NCBI RefSeq assembly: GCF_008831285.2
Contig: NC_045141.1
Location: 16,602,106 to 16,666,105 of the forward strand
Length of the DNA stretch: 64,000 bases
Origin: Nymphaea colorata
Lineage: Eukaryota; Streptophyta; Magnoliopsida; Nymphaeales; Nymphaeaceae
Direction: 5' to 3'
Under the pieces are notes generated by a model. That model searched no databases. It saw nothing but the letters and a program-made list of their open reading frames with translations, and was not told the DNA's origin. A program made the position numbers and the translations under genes. This document shows, piece by piece, positions 35,160-45,070 of this stretch (the first letter of the stretch is position 1; each line of letters starts with the position of its first letter).

Positions 35160-35262
35160 AAAACCTTACAGTCCAAAAGTAAAATGTACTCAAACGTGAC
35201 AGTGACCATGTTAAGATTCGAACATTAGTCCTTATATGAGCCGGACCACCTTGCCACCCAGT
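35160..35262 (-). mobile_element. tRNA-derived SINE candidate
   Basis: On the minus strand a box A-like TGGCAAGGTGG (35256-35246) is followed 33 bp later by a good box B, GTTCGAATCTT (35223-35213). The element ends in a short T-run (about 35155-35163). Box spacing fits a pol III internal promoter, and a T-run end occurs in some plant SINEs. There is no cloverleaf, so it is not a tRNA gene. No target duplication was confirmed. Confidence 0.5.
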
Positions 35263-38200
35263 TTGTTACTACCCCTCGGGGTTGTCTTTACAGCTTACTG
35301 TCATTTTCCCCTTAAAATCTCTTCTCATTAGCCTCTACGCATAAAACAGATTCACATTCCCATCTATTTTTCTCATAAAACATATACAACACTGACACAC
35401 TCATCTTATCAATCAAAAGTTCAAACATAAATAAAGAAACTTTTGTTTAGTGAATGTTTTCCCACTTCCAAAGATCGGCCAAAGAATGTTTGGAAGTGGT
35501 GGTGATGATTTCCCTATCTTCGATCTCTTAACCAGAAAGATTTCGTCGACAAAAATGAGTCTCACTAAATCCTGCCGTTCTTCTTGGGGGAACAGTTCAG
35601 AAGTGGCAAACAGCAATTATATTTTTTCCATCAAACCAGACTCTGCAGACACAGCTTCCGATGTATTTAGTTGTTCTAAATCCCAGCGCTTGCGAGGATA
35701 AAAAAAAAAGGCTTTTCCGCGTTTAAAATCACGGACTAACAGTGTCCACAGATACGCTTTTTGGTTCATGTACCGCACAAGAGCCAAAGAACTTTCTCTT
35801 TTTCCTCATGTTAAGTTCGGTTATGTTCCATCCAAAGTTAAGCTTGTTCTTTGATGTTCTATATCTTAAGATGATTTTTTGTTGTGTTGGCTCCTTGCCG
35901 ATACGATGCATGGTTGATATGGGGTTACCTCATTTTTCTTTTTTCCTTTTTTATATTAAAATTAATTAAAAAAAATACTTTACATGCACCAAACAGAAAA
36001 AATGTGATATAAGCCCACATCCACGGTGCCCAATGCTAATATTAATCACATTAAAAAGTCCATAAAGTGTAGGCATGCGGGCATCGGGCCAGCTCGGCCC
36101 GATAATTTTGTATCATTAAATACTTGGGGTTTTGGAGCGGGTCGCCGATGCCTGGCCCGTTTGATCTTCGGGTGGGGTCAGACACCGAGTACCTGGCAGC
36201 AGCGCGGTCTGGTGCCCATGCCTAAGCATGATAACTCACAGATTTGAACTGGGGCACCATTTTGAGACTCTTGATCTAGAAAACATAGCCCCAATAATGT
36301 TTTTATCACTGTAGTCAAACACCTTGGAAAACTTGAACAAACTCCTCCTTTCACCCATCCTCAATTACCATAGGAGCAAAACATATGAGGTTAAATGAAG
36401 ATCAGTTAATACTTAATAACCCAAAAACACATGTAGATTAAATAATTAAACAAAAGAACGAGGTCATCATGAAGATTGTGGAATGAGTTTAAGAAAATGA
36501 CGCCAAATTGGCACCAGAAGCCGAATTTCATCGTTTTCCTTTTGCCACCATGGTCCGAGGTTGCTTTGGGACATGAGTGAAAACAATGCACCTTTGATGT
36601 GGTATTATACCCTACCCTATAAGGCTAGAGGAATACCACTTATAGGAATAAAAATGATGTTTCCATTCTCACAAGCTACACTATGCTCCTTGGGTCAAAG
36701 TTTTAAGAAAATGGTAAATATGTATTTTAATAAACATTGTTTTCAATAAAAATCCGTCTCATTTGATGAATATGATATAAAATAGAAAAGTACAAAGAGA
36801 TACCAATATCACGTCCAGTGGCTCCCTTAATTGTAGGTGTAAATTTTAAAGGAGCTCTAGACCTTAATGACAAGGGGAAAATAGGAGGAGGATCTTCAAC
36901 TGGGAGGATCTTCAACCCCTTCCGGTAGTCTGCCACTGCTGCCCTTTCTAAACATTGTTTGAAGCGTACTTTTTGACATCAAACCTGTGGGTTGGGTGTT
37001 GATTAGCAACAAAGTCATGATCACAGTCCAATTTGCTTTTCTTTGATGAACATAATGCATCTTCATTCAACTAGATCATGCGCTAGAGAATATCGAATTT
37101 TTTAGCGCTTTTGTTGCAGAGTTTGAACATGATAAAGAACTGATGTACTTTACAGGGCTCTAAAAAATTTTAGGTTCTAGCTATGTAAAATGAAGTTATA
37201 GCCTCGCCAATAGCGGTGGCTGAACATGTCATTGGATGTAAGTGAGCATCGAAAATACCAAAAAGGTAGAAAGAATTTATGAGAGATATAAATTAAGCTC
37301 TAAAGAGGAGATTCCTCATGCATACACAAAAACGAATATGCCCTAAACAGGATCATGTTCATACTAAATCATTGAATTGAAACTCTAACTATAGTGGAAG
37401 CGTACCCGAATTCATCTGAACGGTGCAGACGGTAGATTGCAGTAGGATCTTCTAGGGTTTGTACGGCACACGTGCGGTCTTTTTCAGATGGGAAAAAGAC
37501 AATCCTAGAAACAATGCTTCAAGCAACCGTTGCACAACCCCATGGACCATTACCCTTTTATATGAAGAGCAATTACAGATTTAACCCATCAAAAAGTTCG
37601 TAAATGCACACATGTACCTATACATTATAAAATACAATGTACCATATAAAATAACATAATATCTCAAAACGCAATCACTTAAGTGGATATTTACATTAAG
37701 ACAACAATAATGTCTGAAATTCCTAATTGACATATGCGACTGAACAAATGTTTTTGATGTAACTAATAAGAATGATCGGTAGATTATTTCAAGAGAAAAA
37801 GAAGGAGATTTGCAAAGCTAAAGAATATGACTTGGGTTTGAAGTCATGACTAAGCATGTCATTAAACTTTTACATACAGACCAAATCCAACTTGAATGAA
37901 AGAACAGACTTGGTTTACATTCAAACATGGTTTTGAATGCAAAATCATTTACCAAACTTGCATCCAAATACTAATCCAGTTTGAATCTTTTAATTAACAA
38001 ACAAGAGTGGCTGAGGTTGGATTCAGGTCGGTGAATACACAAATTGGACCTCTAGCTTTGAGCAAGATTCCTTGTTCTCGGTAATTATGCTTTCCAAACA
38101 TGACGAAGTTGAAAAATATAAGAGAAGCCCATGTAGCAATCCAGTGAATTGCTCATGTTTTCGATTCAAATATCTGAAGTCAGCTGTTCTTCTTGGTTCT

Positions 38201-38393
38201 AATGGTGTAACTTTACTCATCATCAGCCCAATAGATAGAATCTGGATCCACGTGACTGGGGCCAATCAACTACTAAACCAGGTTTGAGTCAGGTCTTTTG
38301 CTATAAAAGGTACTAATAAGTGTATGTTTAGCCTTGGGTCTAAGATTTGAGATGATCTAAGATCCATGCAGATTCCAAGACCATTGATCACAG
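35263..38393. other. Intergenic, nothing firmly recognised
   Basis: Frames at 35413-35969, 36026-36247 and 36561-36936 lack motifs. A GGGCCAGCTCGGCCCG phrase at about 36085 may be a fragment of the GGCC-rich repeat. A block at about 37330-37600 has some LTR-like flavour on the minus strand (TATAAAAGGG, GTACGCTTCC) but no ends could be defined. Confidence 0.4.
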
Positions 38394-38483
38394 ACTAGAC
38401 CATTTTCCGGTCACTAGTACGGGTGAACACGAGCCGAGACTAGATCATTTTCCGGTCACTAGTATGGGTGAACACGAGCCGAG
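38394..38483. repeat. 45-bp tandem duplication at the left end of a MITE
   Basis: Two 45-bp units (38394-38438 and 38439-38483), each from ACTAGAxCATTTTCC to GGGTGAACACGAGCCGAG. They differ at only two positions. Each spans host flank, target site and the first bases of the MITE. Confidence 0.9.
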
Positions 38484-38926
38484 TCGAGCTCGAGTTCAGC
38501 CAGCTTGAGCTCAGCTCGACTAATGATATGTCGAGTTCGAGCTCGAGAATATCTTGACAGAAGCAGCTCGAGCTCGACTCGATTAAGGCTCATTTGAATA
38601 TGTGGACTATTATTTTTTCATAAATCGAGATCGACTCGATTAAGGCTCAACAAACTTGAACGAGCTTTTGTAAAAACTTACATAACTAATTAACATCAAT
38701 ACACCAGTTTTTTAATTTATAAAATGAGTTGGATATTAAAAAAATATTACACATCATTTTCGAGTCAAAGTCGAGCTTTAACAGTTCGAGTTCAACTCGA
38801 TTATTTGAACGAGTCGAATCATGAACTCGAGCTCGAATTATTAAGCAAATGACTCGGTCCGAACTCATTCACGAGCCGAACCTTAACGAGTCGAGCTCAA
38901 GTAGCTCGACTGGTTGTTCACCCCTA
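38463..38926. mobile_element. hAT-like MITE with TCGAGCTCGA-rich body
   Basis: 464 bp with ends TATGGGTGAACA and, inverted from the right, TAGGGGTGAACA. Flanking 8-mers are GTCACTAG (38455-38462) and TTCACTAG (38927-38934), a 7/8 match fitting the 8-bp duplication of hAT elements. The body is full of GAGTCGAGCTCGAG-type palindromic phrases and encodes no protein, so it is non-autonomous. Confidence 0.75.
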
Positions 38927-38934
38927 TTCACTAG

Positions 38935-39407
38935 ATCCATAGTTTTCAACGAAAAAAATATTTAAAACCTCTGGAATCCACTAATGGCCCCTAAAAGTGG
39001 TTTATTTGTCGAGAAAAATGCACAAGAAAGAACGTTGCTGCAGAACTTGATATTTGTTAGTGCTCCAAACAAGTCAAAGAATATATATCAATCATAAATG
39101 GGATCAACTTTTCTCTTTGAAGTTATAAGCAATTCTTGAGGCGAGAAAACAATGAAGTCTCAAGTCCTGATTTGAACTTCGATTTCATTGTTGTCTCGTC
39201 TTGCTCATCTAAGTTTTGAATAGCGTAACGATCAATGTGAGGTTAATAGCGATCAGTTTTGTTTCAAATTCTTGAAGTATTATTTGTAATAAGTGGCAAT
39301 TCAAACCCAATACTTTTAAGAAACTTAGTTCGGATTATAAGTCGGGTAACGGTACGTTTGGACCCAGACCGTTTAACTCCCGCCATGCGGACGGTCTTCC
39401 TCCCGGC
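38935..39407. other. NUP58 upstream region
   Basis: AT-rich with no gene. Composition shifts to GC-rich at about 39350, where the NUP58 promoter and leader begin, with TTTAACTCCCGCC (resembling an E2F-like site) at about 39372. Confidence 0.5.
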
Positions 39408-39415
39408 TAGGGTTT
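39408..39415 (+). promoter_or_regulatory. Telo-box (TAGGGTTT) in the NUP58 promoter/leader
   Basis: TAGGGTTT is the reverse of AAACCCTA, the plant telo-box found near start sites of many growth-related housekeeping genes. It lies about 155 bp before the NUP58 ATG. Its role here is inferred from the motif only. Confidence 0.45.
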
Positions 39416-39569
39416 ACGGAAAGGGGGTTTAATCAGCGGGGGAGTGCGTGTGGAGGGAGGGCAGCTTCAAATTTGAATCAATTCTTCCTCCCTCAGATCT
39501 CCTCCGATCTCTCTCGGACAGTGTGTAAGTCTGAGTGAGGGCGAGGGGGGGAGAGCTAGAGTCGCAGCC

Positions 39570-42500
39570 ATGGCGTTTTCTCTCTTTAGCCCTTCTCCTC
39601 AGCAACCCCAGCAGCCTCTCTTCCAGTCACCCCTCAATCCATTCCAGCAGCAACAGCCACAGCTACAGCCACAGCCACAGCCACAGCAATTGCTTTTTCA
39701 GAATCAACAGCAACAACAGCAGCAGCAGCAACAACAGCAGCAAGTTCATTATCTCTTCACCACAGAAAAGGCGCCGGCAACCTACCAAACCAAGTGGTCG
39801 GAGCTCCACCCCGATTCTCAGAACATCCTTCTCAAGATCGAGTGAGTTTACCTCCTTCTTCCCTCTACCAACCCCTAACCCTGAAATTCTTTTCGCTTTT
39901 CCCGTAATTTTCTTTCCGCCCATGTGCTTTATCTTTTTCCTGCCCCGTCGTTTCGTCGGATGAACGTCGGCTGCGTGGTGCTTAGGGTCTCGTAATTGAT
40001 CAAGGGTGTCAATGCTGAGCTTCTCTTTGAAATGAATGCTCCTGAGCGGAAAAGAAGATATTGCTTATATTACGTCGTTTCCTCGTAATCAGTGTTTGTT
40101 GATTGCTCTATGGTTTCATGGCTGAATTTCTTGTTGCATGGATACGCTTCAGCATAAAAAAAGATTGGATCCTTGTTAGGTTGAATTTTTTCTGATTTTT
40201 ATTTTTCCATTGAGTGCATGAAATATGGCTTTGACTCGTCGCGTTACTCTTTTCACATGTCCTGTTGGGGAATGGATTCCCCATTTGGGAGTTCGGATTG
40301 ATGGCAATTAGTTGCTTGGTTTTGTTTGTGGCTGAATGAGAATTATATGTACGAACCGTTGGCAGTTTCTATCAGGGTAAGGGGTCCTGAGGTGAACTAA
40401 TGGGTTACAGTGAAATATAGAGATGGACCACAGATACGGTTATTAGAGAGAATTTTGGTTTTTGCTTCTCTCAAGGGTCATCAGATTTCATATGCAAATT
40501 TTATCTCAACTGTGATTACTATGAGTGTCCAAGGAATAGACTGAACTTTAATTAGAGGATAGAAGAAAATAACGGCTACTATGGGCTTTGAGTTTCCCGT
40601 AGCGTGCTAAATTCCCTGTTTAGAGTGACGTTGAGCAAGTAGTTGGAATTTGGCGCGTCTATTGTGCTGTGCTTCATAGCAAGGAGGACGACGAGTAATA
40701 ACCAAACCACCATGCTCATGGTCGATGTCCAGTACTTGCAATCAAAGACAAGACACTTTACTGTGGGTTTTCCATCTCGTAGCGTGCCTCATCTCTCCAA
40801 TGAGCAGACTCCCTGCACTCCCGAAAATTCTTATTTCTGTGTCCAGTCCTTTCAGCATCTTTAGTTTCATTCGCCCTAGAATAATCTGAAGAGAACATAA
40901 GATCACCTTACATGAAAGAACAAAAGTATTACCAATCTATTGCACCCATGCAATTTAGGCTGGGTTTATCTGGTGCCTGCTTTTCTTGCTTCTGTTTTAG
41001 AGTTATCTACCTTCTAATTTGTGTCACTATGCAGTACACATTTATGTTGGTTCCTTTTACTTACCACAGACACAATGTAGGGAGCGAATTTTGGAGTATA
41101 GGGATGAAAGCCAAAGATTGGATCAGTGTGCTCGCCTTTTTGATACGTCAGTTTCTAATGATGCTTTTGAGGTTGATGCTAGCCGCATTGTCCAGGTTAG
41201 TGCCTCTTTTAGTTGTAGATTTTTTTTTTTGCTTTCCTGTTGTAGTGATCCTGTCAAGTGTTTGACCCATTTATGCCAGCCATGTTTTATTATCTATGGG
41301 TCTTTATTTTATTAAAATTTATTCTCACCATACACAAGGAAATCAAAAAACACGGTGAGGAAGTACAAGACTTCCTTCACTGCTTTACGTAAGGCCTGAA
41401 ATCAGGTGGAGAAAGTCAGATGGGGAGAGATTCAACTTTCCTCACCCGATTTTTATGGTAGAAGACTGGAAATACACGGGGCGCACAATCGGAGCAATCT
41501 AGTAGGGTCTTAGGTGAATTAGCAAAGATACATGTTTATTAACTATTCTTGTGCTCTTTGGATGCCATTCAACTAATATTAGAAGAATAAATGCTTTTGT
41601 CATCACAGTTTGCTGTTATTTATTTAAAGGTGTATTTAGATCGAAGCGCCAGCCAGTGCCTAGGAGCCAGGTGGTTACCTCTAAAATGCACAAAGGACGG
41701 TTGCCCTAGTCAGTTCCAAACAATAAAATAAGGTAGAAAGTACTAGGTAATTTGAAAATGGAAAATAAACTCAGTTATTTTTGTGAAGAAAATGCCACAC
41801 ATTTTAATACTGGCAATTACATAATACTGAGCACAATAACAATTAACATTGTGAAGCTGAACAATTATATCATCAAAAGTGAAAAAATAGCTTATAGTTT
41901 AATTTTAAAGCTGTGCCTGGGAAATGAGATGTGATGGGGTTATGCATTCCTTTTCCATCTTTGACAAGCTGACAGTGGATACCCACATGGATTATTAAAA
42001 ACCAGTTGTTAAAATGGGTTATGAAAGCACTGCCTTGGGGCCATTGACCTTTTTGTTTGTGCAGTTTTATTTTGAAACTGGATATCATGGGCTTATTCAA
42101 ATTGAAGTCCTGGGTTTCAGAATAGGTCATTATTTATCCCATGCCACACTGGATATATTACACAAAAATTCAGTTTTGTGAAGCTTCCTATATGCTTGAT
42201 ATAAAGTTCAGCACAGGTATGGTATGGGAGTGAAAATGGGTTGGTTTAAACTACTGTCACAAAAAACGCCGTTTTTTTTTTAAAAACGCGTATTTAACGC
42301 CAAAAACCGTTTTTTGTGACAATGGTTTAAATACAGTTTCGTCGCTGCTTGGTTCAGCTATATATAGTGTTTTTCTGTTTTACCAAACTCTTCCCATCAT
42401 ACAAAAGTTACATAGATGAGTTGATCCCTTCCCCTGTTGCAGGAACTTGGAGGGATTAGCACTGCAATGGAACGAGAAAAAGTCACACTTCAGGAGCTAA

Positions 42501-44001
42501 TGAGTGTTGCTAAAGGTATGATAAGAAATGCGGAGGTCGCTGTCCGATCATTTATGATGCTTCAACCTAGGTTTGTTCATCCTAATGCTTCAGCCACATC
42601 CAGTAGTACTTCTGTTCAGACTTCAGGAGCTGCTACCATTCCAAGTGCAGCTGCCCAGCCAAAGGCAGCTTCAATTGTACCTGTTTTCGACTTTTACAGT
42701 GGCTATCCTAAACGGCCTTCTCCTTTTCTGCAACAAACTGTGCTTCGATTTGAAAAGCGTATTACTGAATGTAGACAGTGGATAGAAGAGTTGGAGCATC
42801 TGCTCCTTTCAGATGCTGATGACACTAAGGGTTTGATCTCTAATCTAGCAGTATTACAGTCTCTGCCAACAGTGATTTCAAATGTGCATGATTTCTTTGT
42901 CTATGTTGCTGCCAAGGTAAGTAACAAATTTTTGAATGTGGTTTTATCACCATTATATTATTAGGATGTTTATGTGCATATAGTTGCCACTGTCTTTGCT
43001 TCAAAATCAGAAATTTTGGCATCCGTACAGTTTCTTGCTCTTGTAAGTAAGTTTGCTGCCTTCACTGCCAGGTAGAGACTCTTCATCAGCATATTGAGTC
43101 CATGAGAACTGCTTATCTCACTGACCAGCGACTCCGAGGGGATGAAAATGACCCATTTCTTGAAGCAGACAGAAGGGAAACCGCGAAGAGAGAAGCTGCT
43201 GCTAGAAGAGTCCATCCAACTTTACATGTACACACTCTGTCTCAGCCTTCCACTCAAGCTGCTGGCTTGTTTTCCAGCTCTGGAGCCTCCCAAGTTCCTG
43301 TCCTTCAGTTACCAGCAGGAAGTTCAAGTTCATCAAGCACTGGCCTTTCGATTTTCAGCACCCCAACGAGTTCTGCTACTTCTGCATCCTCCTTGTCGTC
43401 TTTTTCCTTTTCTACTCCTTCAGCCTCTGCTCCAACATCTAGCATTTTTGGTGCATCTGGCTCTTCACAGCAAACATCACTCTTTGGAACTCCATCAGCA
43501 TCCTCTTTATTTGCAACCCCACAGGCACATTCTCTTTTCGGCACACCATTTGCTTCTACCCCTGCAACTGGAAGTTCTCCGTTCTCAGTTACTCCTGCCT
43601 TTGGTATGTGTTCTTTTCTGGACAAATTTGTTATGCTTGAGAGGCAATAAGTTCAATTTTGTAGATAATTTGCATCATTACTAACATTCAAGTACTTTTG
43701 TACTTCACCTACTAATTTTTCTTGTTACCATGCACCGAATGCTAGTATATGAGTTTTTTAATATTTCTTCTGAAAAGTTGAACCTGCGTAGAAAATGCTT
43801 TGTTGTTTTAGAACTTTTGCCTGTATTTGCATTGAGATAATTGCCGGATGTTTTTATTCCTCTATGGCATTGGTAGTTCCAGTTGCTTTGAGCAGTTTGC
43901 TCTGCTTAACCTTGAAACGATATAGGTGTTACTCTTGCTAATGAAGCATCCCAGAATTCAGTGAGTAGATGCTAGAAACAAGTTTTTAAATTTCAAGAGA
44001 C

Positions 44002-44070
<69 letters not shown>

Positions 44071-44959
44071 ACATGCACCATCGCTTTTGTGCTCTGTAAA
44101 ATGGTTCCTTTCCACCTTCCTCTCTCTCTGAGGATGGTTTTCTATTATTCAAATTCAATATATATTAGAAAATGAGATGAGGTCTCTTTCTTAGGGTTTG
44201 AAGTTTTAGGTAAAAAAGGGCCTTAGTTATGGGAATGATTGTTCCCGTTTATTTAAGTCAGCATAGTTTGGTTACATTCTCATCTATTGTATCATGTATG
44301 ACATGTCCATGTCTAAAGATGAGCATGTTTCCTTTTTGATTTTTGTTGGAAAATTATGATTTTTTTCTGATCTATAGTGGCTTTCATAAGTTTGCTTATA
44401 TTTCACTTGGATATAAATTCCCAAATATCTGACCCATTTGTCTTGTTTTCTATTCTTTTTGCTTGGGAGATGGGGAGGATACGGTTTTTGTTGCTAGTCT
44501 AGTCTAGTTCAATAAAAGGAGATGTTAAAGTTTGTGCCTGTTTTTTATTGTCACTGACCAATCTCACCTCAAAGTGATTCACTTCCTTGCCTATCTCTTA
44601 CTTGCTTATGGGGTAACTTTGAGCTGCTCCTTTTGCTGCTCAAGTAATTTTTTTAAAAGTACAGTTTCTGGAGTTCAAATTATAATTTTTTTTTTTTTAT
44701 TTTTCAGGGGCTGCTACTGGCTCTGGAGCAAGCTTTGGTGCTGGCACAGTAAGTTGAATTACTCAACTTTAATGTTGTGTGTGAGATATGCAGACATTGA
44801 TCCTAAAATGCTATGACTTTATGGTGCATTCGGAGATTCCTGACAGAGCTAATTTCTATAGCCTTCTTTCCTGGATAGCCTAGTGGTCAATTACTACTTT
44901 TATTTTTTACTTTATTGCAGAAAACTTCTAAGCCCAAGAGTCGAACAACGCGTCGCTGA
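39570..44959 (+). CDS. NUP58: Nuclear pore protein NUP58 (NUP58/45), 6 exons
   Basis: Central-channel (Nup62 complex) nucleoporin. Exons are 39570-39841, 41081-41195, 42443-42916, 43072-43603, 44708-44748 and 44921-44959. All junctions are GT-AG and join into 490 codons. Order of parts: a Gln/Pro-rich N-terminus with 13 consecutive Gln; the conserved WSELHPDSQ segment; the coiled-coil core (EYRDESQRLDQCARLFDTS, ASRIVQELGG, EVAVRSFMMLQPRF, HDFFVYVAAKVETLHQHIES); the conserved NDPFLEADRRETAK block; a Ser/Thr-rich FG-type region (SIFGASGS, LFGTPSAS, LFGTPFAS); and a basic end KTSKPKSRTTRR, as in plant NUP58. The start is the first ATG after a GC-rich leader. Introns 1 and 2 exceed 1.2 kb. Intron 2 holds a tiny MITE and intron 4 a long (TA)n. 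Confidence 0.95.
39705..39743 (+). repeat. CAR trinucleotide repeat coding polyglutamine in NUP58
   Basis: Thirteen CAA/CAG codons in a row, interrupted mixtures of the two, encode a Gln tract in NUP58. Mixed codons usually make such tracts more stable than pure CAG. Confidence 0.97.
42251..42322. mobile_element. 72-bp MITE in NUP58 intron 2
   Basis: Inverted ends TGTCACAAAAAACG (left, from 42254) and the same sequence read inverted on the right enclose a very short body. Together they form a near-complete hairpin. Flanks carry the perfect 9-bp direct repeat TGGTTTAAA at 42242-42250 and 42323-42331. A 9-bp duplication fits Mutator-like elements, although the inverted ends are offset by three bases on the left. 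Confidence 0.7.
44009..44067. repeat. (TA)n microsatellite in NUP58 intron 4
   Basis: About 29 TA units inside the 1.1-kb intron 43604-44707. Confidence 0.97.
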
Positions 44960-45028
44960 TCATTTTTGCCACGCCTTTGTACCATAAGTGGAAAAGAAAT
45001 GTGTCGAGTTCCTTGCATATAACATGGC

Positions 45029-45029
<1 letters not shown>

Positions 45030-45070
<41 letters not shown>
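45030..45070. repeat. (GA)n repeat in the NUP58 3' UTR
   Basis: A GA repeat with one AA interruption lies 70 bp past the NUP58 stop, so it is very likely in the 3' UTR. Confidence 0.9.

Noticed and set aside
35213-35256. Possible tRNA gene (box A and box B)
   Set aside because: Boxes are present but the sequence cannot fold into a cloverleaf with paired acceptor arms; a SINE fits better.
37330-37600. LTR-like block on the minus strand (TATAAAAGGG, GTACGCTTCC)
   Set aside because: No TG...CA ends, target duplication or primer-binding site could be defined.
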